Assembly (NCBI GenBank): GCA_030490835.1
Contig: CM059972.1
Span: 92,799,137 to 92,863,136 of the forward strand
DNA from: Annona cherimola
Lineage: Eukaryota; Streptophyta; Magnoliopsida; Magnoliales; Annonaceae
Length of the DNA: 64,000 nucleotides
Direction of reading: 5' to 3'
The notes under the pieces were generated by a model, which had not been told where the DNA came from, did not search any database, and saw only the letters and a list, made by a program, of their open reading frames with translations. A program made the position numbers and the translations under genes. Below, one piece after another: positions 10,131 to 23,500 of this stretch (positions within the stretch are counted from its first letter, which is position 1; each line of letters starts with the position of its first letter).

Positions 10131-10512
10131 GATTTAATCGACGGAACCATTGCACAGGCATAATCCATACCATTTATGACAGACTGCTACCCGGGTTCAA
10201 TAGAATGATATGAAAGGAAATACCATATCGCACGCTCTAAGATCCAACGTCCGGAGTTGATATTTCAATTTTCGATATACCCAAAAGCATCAAAAAAATG
10301 AAATGAATACCTCAAATGGCCAGTCGTATGATGCATAACTCTTTCCTCCTTGGGCACTCTCCCGCAGCTGCTCTCATCACTTGAAACCCAAGCTCGATTT
10401 TTATAACTCACGCCAGGGGCAATCTGGGCATTTTTGATAAATTAGCAGCAATTGTAAAAACGTTTCTGTCGCTGAACGTAACAGTCACTGACGCGTGGGC
10501 TTATCTGGGATT

Positions 10513-10605
10513 TTGGCAAAACGTAGTGGGTATATTTGGGATTTCCGAAACATAGTGGACAGATTTGAGAATATGGTCAAACGTAGTGGATATATTTGGG
10601 AAAAG
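10513..10605. repeat. Degenerate minisatellite, about 30-bp period
   Basis: Three imperfect copies of AAACGTAGTGGGTATATTTG appear near 10518, 10549 and 10578. Confidence 0.65.
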
Positions 10606-10621
10606 CCCGTAAATACACTTA

Positions 10622-10943
10622 GGGTCTGTTTCGTAATCGGTGAAGTTTTTTGACGTGTTCGAGGGGTTAAAAAGTTGTCAAAACCAGCTGTTCGTACAGT
10701 GCGGGTTATAACAGAATTAATGCAGCTGATGGAAATGCTCGCCGGCTCGGTTCTGCGTCAACGCAACTGTAGACGTGGAGTGTGATATCAGAGGCTTTAG
10801 CAGCATTGTGTTTATACACAGAGGCATTCCGGGCAGCGTTGACAGAAGGCGCAGAGATGACGAGACATTTTTTTCCCCGACACCCCTGCATCCTGAAAAC
10901 TTTTAAACTGGCACTGGAGTTTTAACGAATGCGAAACAGACCC
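10622..10943. mobile_element. Tourist-like (PIF/Harbinger) MITE, 322 bp
   Basis: Termini are GGGTCTGTTTCG and CGAAACAGACCC, an exact inverted repeat. Both flanks are TTA (10619-10621, 10944-10946), the target duplication of PIF/Harbinger elements. It is a different family from the GGGTGTGTTTGG copies and lies about 0.6 kb upstream of the NOC4 start. Confidence 0.88.
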
Positions 10944-11103
10944 TTAGATTAATACATTTAGATTAATAAGTTCATAAAAAAAATTTGAATATTTTTTTTA
11001 AAAATAGATATATGCTCTCGGGTGCATTGAGCCTCAATGCCCTCGGGTGTATTTCATCCATTTTTTTATTTTTTTTGAAATTTTTTTTATGGAAATGTTA
11101 ATG

Positions 11104-11272
11104 TAAGTGTATTTAATACGTGTATAAATTTTTACTATTTTTAGAGATTTTTAGATATTTATTTCAGATTTTTTAAAATCAGTGGCATTTCCATTGATTT
11201 TTAAAAATCCGAAATAAATTTCTAAAAATATCTAAAAATAGTAAAAATTGATGCACATGTTAAATACACTTA
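11104..11272. mobile_element. Fold-back element with long inverted repeats, about 169 bp
   Basis: TAAGTGTATTTAA at the left pairs with TTAAATACACTTA at the right. The complementarity continues inward over about 75 bp a side, leaving a short centre around GTGGCATTTCCAT. Flanking AT-rich blocks at about 10960-11040 and 11273-11345 (GATTAATAARTTCATAAA, TCGGGTGCATTGA) form a direct repeat. Confidence 0.7.
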
Positions 11273-11488
11273 GATTAATAAATTCATAAAAAAAATTTGA
11301 AAAAAAATTAAAAAAATAGGTATATGCTTCCAATGCTTTCGGGTGCATTGAACCAACACCCTAAATTGCTCGGGTTATTTTGCAATTTTACCAAACTATT
11401 TACATGAATTTCACACAGACGGTTTGGATCAGATCAGATCATCGGAGATGTTATATGGAGCCGGGCTTACAAAACCCCACAAAAGCTT

Positions 11489-11520
11489 AAACCCTGCTCT
11501 TCGATTTGCTGCAAAACCCT
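11489..11520 (+). promoter_or_regulatory. Two telo-box-like AAACCCT motifs before the NOC4 start
   Basis: AAACCCT occurs at 11489-11495 and 11514-11520, within about 60 bp of the ATG. Telo-boxes are common near starts of plant ribosomal-protein and ribosome-biogenesis genes. The motif is short and the full AAACCCTA form is absent, so this is suggestive only. Confidence 0.35.
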
Positions 11521-11550
11521 CTTCTCCCTTCCTCCGCCAAAATTCCTTCC

Positions 11551-14500
11551 ATGGCGTCTCCACCCACTTCGCCGGAGCAAAAGAAGGCGAAGAAGATGAA
11601 GATGAAGAAGAAGAAGAAAGACAAATCCTACACATTGCAAGAGCTGAAAGACCTAGGCATGCAGCTTCTCTCCTCTAGATCCTACATCAATAACGCTCCA
11701 ATCCTCCTCTCTTTCATCTCCCCATCTTCTCCTCCTCCGCACGCTCTGGAATCCCTCATGTCTTTGCAATCCTTTTTCATTCCCCTCCTGCCAGACCTCC
11801 CTCCTTCTTCCTCTTCCAAATCTCCTCTCTCCTCAGATAAAGACGAGCCTGAGTCTGTCTACCGACTGTGGCTGAGGTCCAAGTATGATCAGTTTGTCGG
11901 CTCTTTAATCAACCTCGCTCTGTGTTCGGAGGCAGAGAATTTTCTACGGGTAAGGAAATGTTCTGGGCTGGATTGCTAATTTGGCATGTCATTTGTATTG
12001 TGAGTATTGGTGTTTATTCAGTGGAAATGAGAAGAAAGTGGGTGCCTGTTTGGTTTTAAAAAATTGAGTGCGAAAATAGTGCACTTGAATTGTGATTTTG
12101 GAAGGCCGAATTGTAGTAAGGTTTCTTAATGTGAGCAGGGAGGAGTTGGCATTTCGATTGTTGCTGCTTAATTTTTTTTTTTTTTTTTTAAATTTTTTGT
12201 AGTGCTTGCAAACTGAACTGTGTATATTGGGGAAAATCTAGAGAAAATGAAAAGAAAATGTTGCTTTTTGGGTATATATGAGCTGAAATAGAGCACTCGA
12301 ATTGCAGTTTTGATCTTCTGTTGATCAAAGCTTGGAGCAATTGAATTGCGAATTTTATCACGGATGCTTAATGTTAATGGAAAGGGATTGAATTCAGTTA
12401 TATTTGTAAATTGAAGCAGCATGCTTCAAAATGTTGGTTTAATGTTAATGGAAAGGGATTGAATTCAGTTATATTTGTAAATTGAAGCAGCAGTGCTTCA
12501 AAATGTCTCCTCTGTTGTATCCTATGCTTTTTTTCTCCACTTGCTTTCTTGACATCACAAATGCAGTTGACGTCTAAGATTTCCAAGCTTCCCATCATGC
12601 AGCCTCTGTGTGGGTGTGGGATGCTAGTATTGACGTTTTCTCTCATTGGTTTGAGCAGTTGATGTGGACAAATGTGGACTTTACTGAGCTTACCTGGACT
12701 GATGATGTTCAAGAAAGTTTATGAATTGTTTGCAATACTTCTTAGCAATTGGCTGAGATCAAATCATCCTCATTAGTTCATTATGAATAGAGAATTGTGT
12801 GAGTTGAGATTGTGGAGGCATTGCTATCTCTGGCTATGTGAATGCCTTGTGGGATGGAAGTTATGCCCTTGATTTTTTGGTGTGTGTGATTGCTATGGAC
12901 ATTAAATTTCCTAGTGACCATTGGCAGACATGCTGTTCTCTTTCCACATTGATTCTGTTGGTTGTGTGCTGATGTTATGGTCTGCATATGAGGCATCTGT
13001 TTTGCACGCCATTAAATACACTTGTGCTGAAGCCACAGGCCTCTGAACTTGTGTTTGCAAGTGCACTCAATTCTTCTTTGTCAAACATTTGCTGATTGCA
13101 CGTCCGTTGGAAGATTTGCTCAGGATGTTTCACTGGATGCAATTATGGAGTTCGTGAAACTGGGGAAAGGAGGTACATTTCAGTCAGCTATTTATGACAA
13201 GCTTCTTCGAAGTATTGTAAGTTGTATTTCAAAATCCGACACCTTTTTTTGGGGGGCAATAGTTGTTTGCTTTTGCAGATAGTATTTATTTTAATTTTCT
13301 TTTGTGACAATGTAATGTTGGCTATGTCATATTCTTGGGAAAGAATGATTGTGCCAAAATTTTATCTCTGTCAACATCAATTTGAATGAAGGGGTTGAAA
13401 AAGCGAAAATGGTTCTGCTAAAAAACTGTCACTCTTCATAAATGTTCTTGTACCTTCTGGTAAAAATTATATGTATGCCATGTGTATAAAATTTATTACT
13501 GGAGCACAATCATCCTTCTTTTTTTTAATGCATTCTTGCTATTTATTTGCTAGTAATTAATTCCTTCATTTACTGCAGGTTCATACAACATCTTCTGATG
13601 ATTATCTACTAGATTTGCTTATTTCAAAATTTTTCAAGTATATTGATGTTCGGTATGGCCCTTGTGTTCTTCCTGCATTAGTCTTATTACTTTTGCAATA
13701 GTTGCCTGTGCTATTTTGAAGGTTTATAAATTATATTGTGCATTTTCACTATATTTTAGTGCTTCTACCACGCATGGTTAAGGCTTTGTTTTGGGTGAGC
13801 TGGGTATTGGGTGTGTAGCTGGTCAAGTAGAGATTTGCAGGAAACATAATCTATGAGCTTCTGCTAACCGTGCTTTTGAAGGCCAGGACTTGCATTGAAA
13901 GTTGTGCAAAAGCACTTAATTTATGTGATTGCTTTCTCTTTGAATGAGATTTCAAATTCCTGCTACAATTTCAAGATAATGATTCACTTTTGAGTTCTGA
14001 CTTACTAAACTAGCTGCTAATACATTTCTTTCCTATTATAGATAATGAAATGGAATCTTTCTTCCTTTCCCATCGTTTTTCGTTACTACTTTAAATGTTG
14101 CTTTTGGATGACAAAATCTGTGATTACATTTTATGTTTCTTTTGGATGACAAAATCTCTGATGATATTTGCTTATATATTCTTCTCACATTTCTCTATTT
14201 GCTGCAGTTACTTCGCATACATTAGCATTGCAAAGCTGTCCAAGAGCTTTGAAGCCAATGATAATACCGGTACTTTTTCATCACTTTGCAATCAAAGTTC
14301 TCAAAGTTAAATCCAATGCTAAAATTCTAGAAGCATGTAAATCTTAAGTTATAATAAAAAATTGTAAGATATATAAAATTCTGACTTAATATTGCTGGAA
14401 AATTGAATGAATGCTTAATAGTTATGCAAAAAATGCATAAATGATCGATATACAGTTATACACTACGTAGTCAATTGTGAATGGCATGCCCTTAAGTTCA

Positions 14501-17500
14501 ATGATACACAGCTCGTGAGCTTTATGCAAAAATTTTGTTTTCCAGGCATCAACATTCTTTGTCATTTATTGTCAATGCAACCACCAACAAACCAATAGGT
14601 CTACAGTTCATCATCATCATTATAAGCCATTTCCCACCTAGATGTGGTTGGTTGCATGGATTCCGTTGCCCCATTCTTGGCGATTGAAGACTAAATTTTC
14701 AGTAATCTTTAATATTTTCATGTCTTTTTTAATTACTTAATTAATTAAACAAGTAATTAATGAGAAGGAGAAGAATTAATGTTGCGTGTCTTCAAGAGAC
14801 TAGGTGGAAAGGAAAGAAGGCTAAAGAGATTAATGGATTCAAATTATGGTATATAAGAAAGGATGGTAATATAAATGGTGTAGGGATAATAGCGGAAAAT
14901 AAATTTATAAATAAAGTTGTAGATGTCAATAGAGTAAATGATAAAATTATTCAAATAAAACTTGTATTAGGTGTAGAGGTATAAATGTGATTAGCGCTTA
15001 TGCACCACAAGTAGGATTAGATGATAGAATCAAAAAACAATTTTGAGATGACTTAGATAGTATAATGCAAAGGATATTTAACCAATAAAAGGTTGTAATA
15101 GGTGGAGATTTAAATGACCATGTAGGAATAGAGAATGTAGGATACGAGAGAAGTCATGGAGGTTTTGGCTTTGGAATAAGGAATGAAATGGGGAATGTCA
15201 TTTTGTATTTTGCTATAGCATATGATTTGGTTATAACAAATACCTTATTTAAAAAACGAGATGAACACTTGATAACTTTCAAGAGTGGAACCAATTCTAG
15301 CCAAATAGATTTCTTTCTTATAAGAAAATTGGATAGATCATTTTGTATTAATTAAAGGTTATCCTAGGTGAGAGCTTAGCTAGCAACATAGATTATTAGT
15401 AATGGATATATATGCATAAAAAGAGTCAACAAAAACTAAAGACAGTATAATTCCAAAAATTAAATGGTGAAATTTAAGGGGAAACAATATGGAACTTTTT
15501 AGTAAAAAAAATGATAAAAGAAGGAAAATGAGACATACAAGAAGATAGAGTAGAATCAATGTGGTATAAAATGACAACTAACATAAAAGAAGTAGGACAA
15601 AGTATTGTAGGGATATAAAAAAATCGTAGATCCTCACATAGGGAAACTTGGTGGTGGAATGAAGATGTTCAAAAAGCTATAAATGATAAACAAAAAAAGT
15701 TTAAAACATGACAAACAAATAAAAATGATACATAATTACAACTAGGGGCGTAAATCGGGTCGGGTTGACTCGGGTTGGGACAAATACAACCCTAACCCAC
15801 TTTGTAAAATCCCAACCTAACCCAACTTTTCACACCTTAACCTAACCCTATTTCAACCCACCTCAAATCGGTTTGGTTCGGGTTAGAAATCGGGCTAATA
15901 AATTACACATATTATCAATGCTAGTTAAGCTTTTGTTCACCCAAATTTCTAAAATAACAAAAGCAATGATAATTATAAAAACAATAAGTACTAATAAAAG
16001 TTCTGCCTACCTCAAAAGTGGAGGATAAGTTTAGTAATTGATACATTTTTTTGCTTTTGTATTCTTTGAGCAATCGATGTCCTCTGCAAGTAAAAAAGTG
16101 AAAGCTAAGTAAAAGTATTGCAGTAAATTATGCAAAATGAAAAAATGAATATCATAGTCTTACTTACCTTCTTAGTTGGCTTCCAATCAAAGCTACAAAC
16201 ATCTTAAATTCCCAATTGACCTGTTCGGTTATTCCAAATCACCAATGCAAGCAAACATCTAAACAACCTATTTACAATGCAATATAACCAAATAATCCAA
16301 ACACAATTTCACAACTAATTAACCAAATATATTTCCAAACCAAATAAATTCAAACAACATTTCACAACCAAATAGTCAAACATATTTCCAAACTCTACAC
16401 AATTTTATTTAAATATCCAAACAACATGAATGAAATACACTCTCATAAACAAATCCAAATATATATCCTTCGAAATCGGGTCGGGTCGACCGACCCCCTA
16501 ACCCAGCTCAAATCGATTCTTAAAATCGGGTCGGGTTGAACCCGATTTTCAAAAATTGAATTTCCAAAACCTCAACCCAACCATGGTATAAATCGGTCCG
16601 GGTTGATGCGGGCTCGGGTTGAACCCTATTTACACCCTTAATTACAACAATACAAACTATCAAAAAAAGCTACTAAAAAGATTATTAGCAATGCTAAATT
16701 CAAAATTGTGCAAATTATTGTGGAATAAAACTAACGAGTCATACTATAAAATTATGAGAAAGAGTAATTGAACATAGACTAAGATGGGAAACTAATGTAT
16801 CTGAAAATCAGTTTGGTTTTATGCCAGGAAGATCAACCATTGAAGCTATTTTCTTACTTAGACAATTATTTAAAAAGTATCGGGAGAAGAAAAAGAACTT
16901 ATACATAATTTTTATTAATTTAGAAAAAGCATATGATTGAGTACCGAGAAAGTTAATATGGCAAGTCATGAAAAAGAAAGGAATTAATAACAGATACATT
17001 GATGTTATTAAAGATACGTACGAGGGGTTTGTTACAGATGCGAGGACCATAAGCGGAGATACTAATATTTTTTCAGTTAAAATAAGTTTATATCAAGGCT
17101 CGGCCTTGAGTCATTACTTTTTTACCTTAGTAATAGATGAAATTACTAAACATCTCCAAGAAGAAGTATCTGAGTGTATGTTATTTGCAGATGACATTGT
17201 TTAATAAATGAAATTAGAGAAGGACCAAATTTAAAATTGAATAGGTTGGTGGATGCTTTAGAATCTATTGGTTTTAGAATTAGTGACACAAAAACTGAAA
17301 ATATGAAATGCAATTTTAATAATAGTGAGAACCCGGATGAGGAACAAATTAAGATTTTAGATCAAATGGTAATAAGAACTAATCACTTCCGGAAAAATTG
17401 AGAAAGATATAATACATAGAATTCAAGCAGGATGGAAGAAATGGTGAAGTGCGTCAAGAATTTTATGTGACCGTCGAGTTTCAATCAAATTAAAAAGAAA

Positions 17501-20500
17501 ATTTTATAAGACTACCGTTAGACTTGCTATGCTTTATGGGGCGAAATGTTGGGCAGTTAAAGAACAACATATACATAAAATGAACGTAACAAAAATGAGA
17601 ATGTTAAGGTAGATAAATGGTAAAACAAGAAAAGATAAAATTAGGAATGAAATAATTCGAGAAAATCTAAAAGTGGGACCATTTGGTGATAAAATGAGAG
17701 AAAATAAATTAAGATGGTTTGGTCATGTTAAAAGGAGGCCCGAAATGACATCGGTTAGGAAGACAAAGTTTATTCAAGTAGAAGGTGGCAGGATAATGAG
17801 AGGAAAGCCCAAATAAATATAGGTAGAAGTAATTAAATAAGATTTAAAAATATTACAAATGACTGAAAATTTAGTCTTAAATTGCTAAGAATGGCGCAAC
17901 AGAATTCATGCGGCCAACCTTACCTAGGTGGGAAATGAAATGATGACAATGATGATGATGATGATTTTGTTTAATTACTTCAATCCATTTTTTTTTTTTT
18001 TTTTGGATTTTCCTCTTATTCTCCTACTAGCGTCTACTTAGATAGACTTTTCTCTCCTAACTAATGTTATTTTAGACTTCCGTTTAACTTGATCAAACTA
18101 TTTTAATCTGTTTATGCTTATTTTATCACCTATTGGCCTCACGTTGAGATTTTTTTGGATTACTTCATTTCTAATTTTATGTTTTCCTATTTTACTGCTA
18201 TCTGCCTTAACATTTTCATTTGTGCTAAGTTCATTGTGTCTGTTGTTTTTTAATTGCCCAGCATTCTGTCTTAGAAAGCATAAGCGGTTTAATCGCAGTG
18301 TTATAAAATTTTCCTCTCAATTTAATTGGGACTTGACGGTCACATAAAATTTCTGAAACACTTTATCATTTCTTTCTTCCTGCTTGAATTCCGTGTATTA
18401 TATCTATCTCAATTTCCCGTTCTCTTGAACTATTAATCGTAAATATCGGAAGTGATTAGTTCTTGTTACTACTTGATCTAATATCTTAATTGGTTTCTCA
18501 TCTAGGCGCTCACTGTTATTATATGTAGTTTTTGTGTGATTAATTTAAGACCATTGGACTCCAAGACATCTATTCACTTATTCAATTTCAAATTTACTTA
18601 TTCTTTAGTTTCATTTATTAGAACAATGTTATTTGCAAATAATATGCACCAAGGTACTTCTACTAGTAGATGTCTAGCGATGTTATCCATCACTAAAGTA
18701 AAAAGGTAAGGACTTAAGGCTGAGCTTTGATGTAAACCTATTTTAAATAAGCAAATATTGGTGTCTTCACTCATGGTCCTCACATTTGGTATAGCCCCCT
18801 CATACGTATATTTAATAACATGAAAGCATATGTTATTAATTATTTTTTTCATCATTTACCATAATAACTTTTTTGGAATTCGATTTTACGCTTTTTCTAA
18901 ATCAATAAAAATTTCGTGTAAGTTCTTTTTCTTCTCTTTATATTTCTCAAATACTTGTCCAAGCAAGAAAATGACTTCGGTGGTCAATCATCCAGCATAA
19001 AACAAAACTGATTTTCAGAGACATTAGTTTCTTGTCTTAGGCTATGTTCAATTACTCTTTCCTCTAACTTCACAATATAACCCATTAGATTTATTCCATG
19101 ATAATTTACATAATTTTCAATGTCTTCCTTATTTTTACATATTGTGATATAGTGCTTTTTCTCCATTCACTTGACATTAATTTTGTTTTTATAATCTTCT
19201 TAAAGAAATTTGTTAAGCATGTTACACATACATCTCCCATGCGCTTTTGGGCCTACGGCTTTTCTTGTTCTCATTTTTCTAAGACTTTTCTTTATTTTAG
19301 ATGTTCGAATTTTTGGGAAATAATTAATATTCCTATCTTCTTCTATATTTAAATTGACATCTAATGTTAAATGTTCTGGTGGGATATCATTTAATAGACT
19401 ATAAAAGTAATTCTTTCATCTTTCTTTAATTTCATCATCTTTAACTAAGATTCTTTGGTCCTCGCTTCTAATGCATCAACATGCACTACATCATTCCATT
19501 TATTTTCTCTCAATTTCGCTAAATTAAATATATCTTTTTCTCCTTGAATAGGAGAAAAGAATTAACAGAAGTTTAAATTCACCTTGAACAGCACTTCTGG
19601 CAATGTCTTTGCTTGTAGAAATTTCAATCCATTTAGTGTCTACTACTCAATGTTGCTTCTGAGCCCCAGATGGGCAGCATCACCATTTTGAACAATGTTG
19701 CGTGGCTCAAATTCTCAATCTTCTTCTATAGCTTGGTCAGCTTATTTGCTTGTCCCCATCAGCCTAGTGACAAACCTGATGACATCAAAGAGGACTTTAT
19801 ACACTAAAATTCCTGATGTAGGATAAGATGCCTTGGGTAGACATTGGAAGAAAGGAAAAGATTCTTCCAAGGGAAAAGAAGAAATGAAAGAGAGATCAAA
19901 TGATTCGCTTATTATAAGGAATGTGAAAAAGTCATCTGCACTCACAAAACATTATAAAGAAAGAAGAACACAACACAAAAATCAGTTTCAACATGTATAT
20001 AAAATGGAAGTGAGCAACATGCATACATACAAGTAGAGAAGAAAAATAGTGACATTTGAAATAGCTGTTTTGAATTGTCTTTCATGGATGAAAGCTTTGG
20101 TTGATGGAACTTGGTGGAAAAACTGGATTTTAAATTGGATGAGCTGTTTGAATGAATCTTAGAATTGCTGTTAAATTGTTTCTCACAAAAGCCTGAAATG
20201 AATTTTCTCTGGGATTCGAAGAGGAAGAGAACAAAATGGCCTTTTGTGTAGGGAAAATTCTCCACAGATGCCAAATGTGATTCCTTTCTTGTTTGCATGC
20301 AACACTGCCAGAAGTGCTTATTTTTTAACAACAAATTGACTGTAATGATCCTCTGTATGATTCATGATATCAATCATACCATCCATCTTTGAATTGTCGG
20401 TTTCAGATGTTTGGGATTTTATAAATGAGTTTAATTGAGTTGCATGTTAATTGACTGAAATTGCATTATCTGAGTCATTGATCATTATTTTTTGGCAGCA

Positions 20501-23500
20501 ATATTTTCAGCTCCTTCTGGCAGTTCTTAATGACAGTTTCTAAGAAACCATTAGTTCTTGCGTTTTATCTTTGGCTACTCTTTTAAATGCACTATCATCT
20601 TATTAGTTAAGACTAATTTCCTCTTTCCTTTCTAATTGAACAAAGGAAATGCAACATCTAGAGATGGATTTGGTGGTTTACGTTCAAGGTTGGCTCTCAT
20701 TTAGTCATTGATTTCCTGACAAGTTTAGTTTTTTTCCTCTTTTTTTTTCCCTCTTTCTCTCTTATATGTTTTGCAAATGTTAATTTTTTCTGATCAAATG
20801 TTTGTTATTTATGTCTACTTAACCGTGAATTATGTGATGCCATCATCATAATGGCATTTACTTCGATGTAAATTCTTTTTGTAGTTTTTGTCATGTGTTT
20901 AGAAGTGTTGATTACTGATGGAGCCAATTTTTAGAATTTTATGTGATATGGAGAATTTTTTTGCTACCCCAAGAAGGCCCGAGGAAAATAAGAGAAGCGA
21001 AAGAAAGGATAATTCTTACCACTCTCTCTTCCTAATTCTTACCACTCGTTCTCTTCCTCTTGATGAGTCTTGGCTAAATTCTTCCTTGGGAATTAAACAC
21101 TAACCAAATATCATTATTGTAAGCCATGCCCACCCAAGTGGCGTTAGCTGTATGGATTTTACTATGTCATTCTTGACAAGCAGTAATTAAGTTTTAAATA
21201 ATCTTTAATGTTTTCATATCTTGTTTAATGACTTCCATAGATGTTTTTTTTAGATCTTGGTTCTTATTCTCTTACTGCCTTCTATTTTGAATAAATTCAA
21301 CTTTCTTAACTGGTGCCATTTCAAGCCTAAGTTTATCATGGTCAAGCTACCTTACTTTGCTTTCCCTCATTTTATCACCTATTTGCTTCTTTAAGATTAT
21401 CTCGGATTACTTTATTTCTAATTTTATCTATGAGAGAGGGTATTACCTTCAACGACTGCTCAACAAGGTTGTTTGATTGTCAAGTCTTTTCTTCAGCTGT
21501 GGGCTTTGGATTTTGGTTTATTAGTCTCAACATGTCATCAATTCAATGATTAAGAATTCTTTCAAATGGATGTGCTTGATTTCTTTCCCAGTGCTATTCA
21601 TGATCTATAGAGGCTTGGATTGTTATGTGAAGTTGTGGATTGGCGTGACATATAGGTTTCCAACACTTGCTGTTTTTTCATGTTTAACAAGAACTAGTGG
21701 GGATAGGGCTTGGATGATGATGAATCATTTCTCTTTTGTCCCAATTTCAATGTTATGTTACATGTGTATGTATCAAAATATTCAGTTACAAACTTGTACT
21801 CAGACAATTTGTTTTTTTTCATATGATTGCATTGCTTATATGATGATATTCTTTTCTTCTATAGCAGTGTAGAAGAATTTTCTGTGCATAAGATGTATGG
21901 CATTTTATCACAAGTTCCTCCATTTGAGGGCCATCCAGATCTCGAAACGTGGAGTCAGTCAGGTGATCAATCTTGTCTTTTTATTAATCAAAGACAACTG
22001 CTTTCTTTCTTTTTCTTATAGTATTGAAATAAGAAGCTTCTTTTATTTTTTGCCTTTTCTTGTGTTGTTGAAAGACAAGGCTTTTTCATGTTTCTTTTTT
22101 CTGTCCACAATTGAGTATCAATTTCACTATGGTTGTTATACATTGAAATCTTCTGTTGTTGGCCTATGGACGTTAATTTCTGTTGAGCATTTGAATGGAA
22201 ATCGTGTTCTTGTGAGGGGTCTTGTTCTTATTGGATTCATTGATGTGTCAATATTTGATGCAATAATTTCTGGCAAACTGGGGCTCCTATTGTTAGATTA
22301 AACAATGTGATTGTATGGATAAAGAGCGAAGGTTGGCATGTCAGGCTGGGAAGCAGTGCTATAAAAATCACTTTCACATCTCTTATGGATTATGAAAATA
22401 TATTGAAAGTTGTTAGTGCTAGGCATTCTCTATAAGTGACTTGCTGCAGTGGAGCCCAGTTGTATTGAGAAATGAGCAAGGTTTGTTAGGGCATCTCTCC
22501 AGAAGCGACGCGCCACAACAATGTCCGGTTGTGGTGAGAAGTAGTAAATGTTTTCACGCGTTTGTGGATTTGGTTTGGAAAAGAAGGTGGTACCAAGACA
22601 CGAAGTCTGTTTTGCCTTATGGAATATTGAGACCGTTTAAGAAAAAAGTATGGAAGTAGTAGATGTTATGAGAAGAAGAAGAATCCATATAGTTTTTTTT
22701 CAAGAGATTAAATGGAAAGGAGAGAATGCTAGAGAGGTTAATGAATTCAAATTATAGTATATAGGGAAAGGATGAAAATTGAAATGATGTAGGGATAATA
22801 GTGGAAAATAAATTCATAAATAAGGTTGTAAATGTTAATAAAGTAAATGACAGAATTATCCAAATAAAGCTTGTGCAAGGTATAGAGGTCATAAAATGTG
22901 ATTAGTGTTTATGCACCACAGGTAGGATTAAATGATAGAATAAAAAAACAATTTCGGAATGACTTAGATAGTATAATGTAAAGGATACTTAACTAGGAAA
23001 AGATTGTGATAGGAGGGATTTAAATGGACACGTAGGACGAGGGAATGTTGGATATGAGAGAATTCATGGAGGTTTCAGTTTTGGAATAAAGAATGAAATG
23101 GGGAATGCTATTTTAGATTTCGCTGTAGCATATGATTTGGTTATAGCAAATTCCTCATTTCAAAAAAGAGATGAACACTTGATAACTTTTAAGAGTGAGA
23201 TCAATTCTAGCCAAATAGATTTTTTTCTTTATAAGAAAAGTTAATAGATCCCTCTATAGTAGTTGTAAGTTTATTCCAAGTATATAGATTGCTAGTAATG
23301 GTATATATACATAAAAAGAGTTGACAAAAACTAAAGGTAATATAATTCCGAAAATTAAATAGTGGAATTTAAAGGGTAATAACATGGAATTTTTTAGTAA
23401 AAAAATTATAGAAGGAAAATGAGACATACAAGAAAATGAAATAGAATCAACGTGGGATAAAATGACAACTAGTATAACAGAAGTTGGATAAAATATTGTT

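Noticed and set aside
9782..10168. 128-codon minus-strand ORF
   Set aside because: Its body is the 66-bp tandem repeat read through; the real coding exon (9721-9849) is in a different register.
10706..10891. 61-codon minus-strand ORF
   Set aside because: It lies wholly inside the TTA-flanked MITE and has no protein-family character.
11424..11678. 84-codon ORF overlapping the NOC4 first exon in another frame
   Set aside because: It is a shadow of the exon; the 11551 frame has the conserved NOC4 sequence and a matching splice donor.
13039..13123. NOC4 exon 2 beginning at 13039 after CCACAG
   Set aside because: That register meets an in-frame TGA before the conserved block. Starting at 13124 joins in phase and matches the family (FLR then [10 protein letters not shown]).
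14760..14984. 74-codon ORF as a host gene
   Set aside because: It is the endonuclease start of an RTE-type LINE relic, not a host gene.
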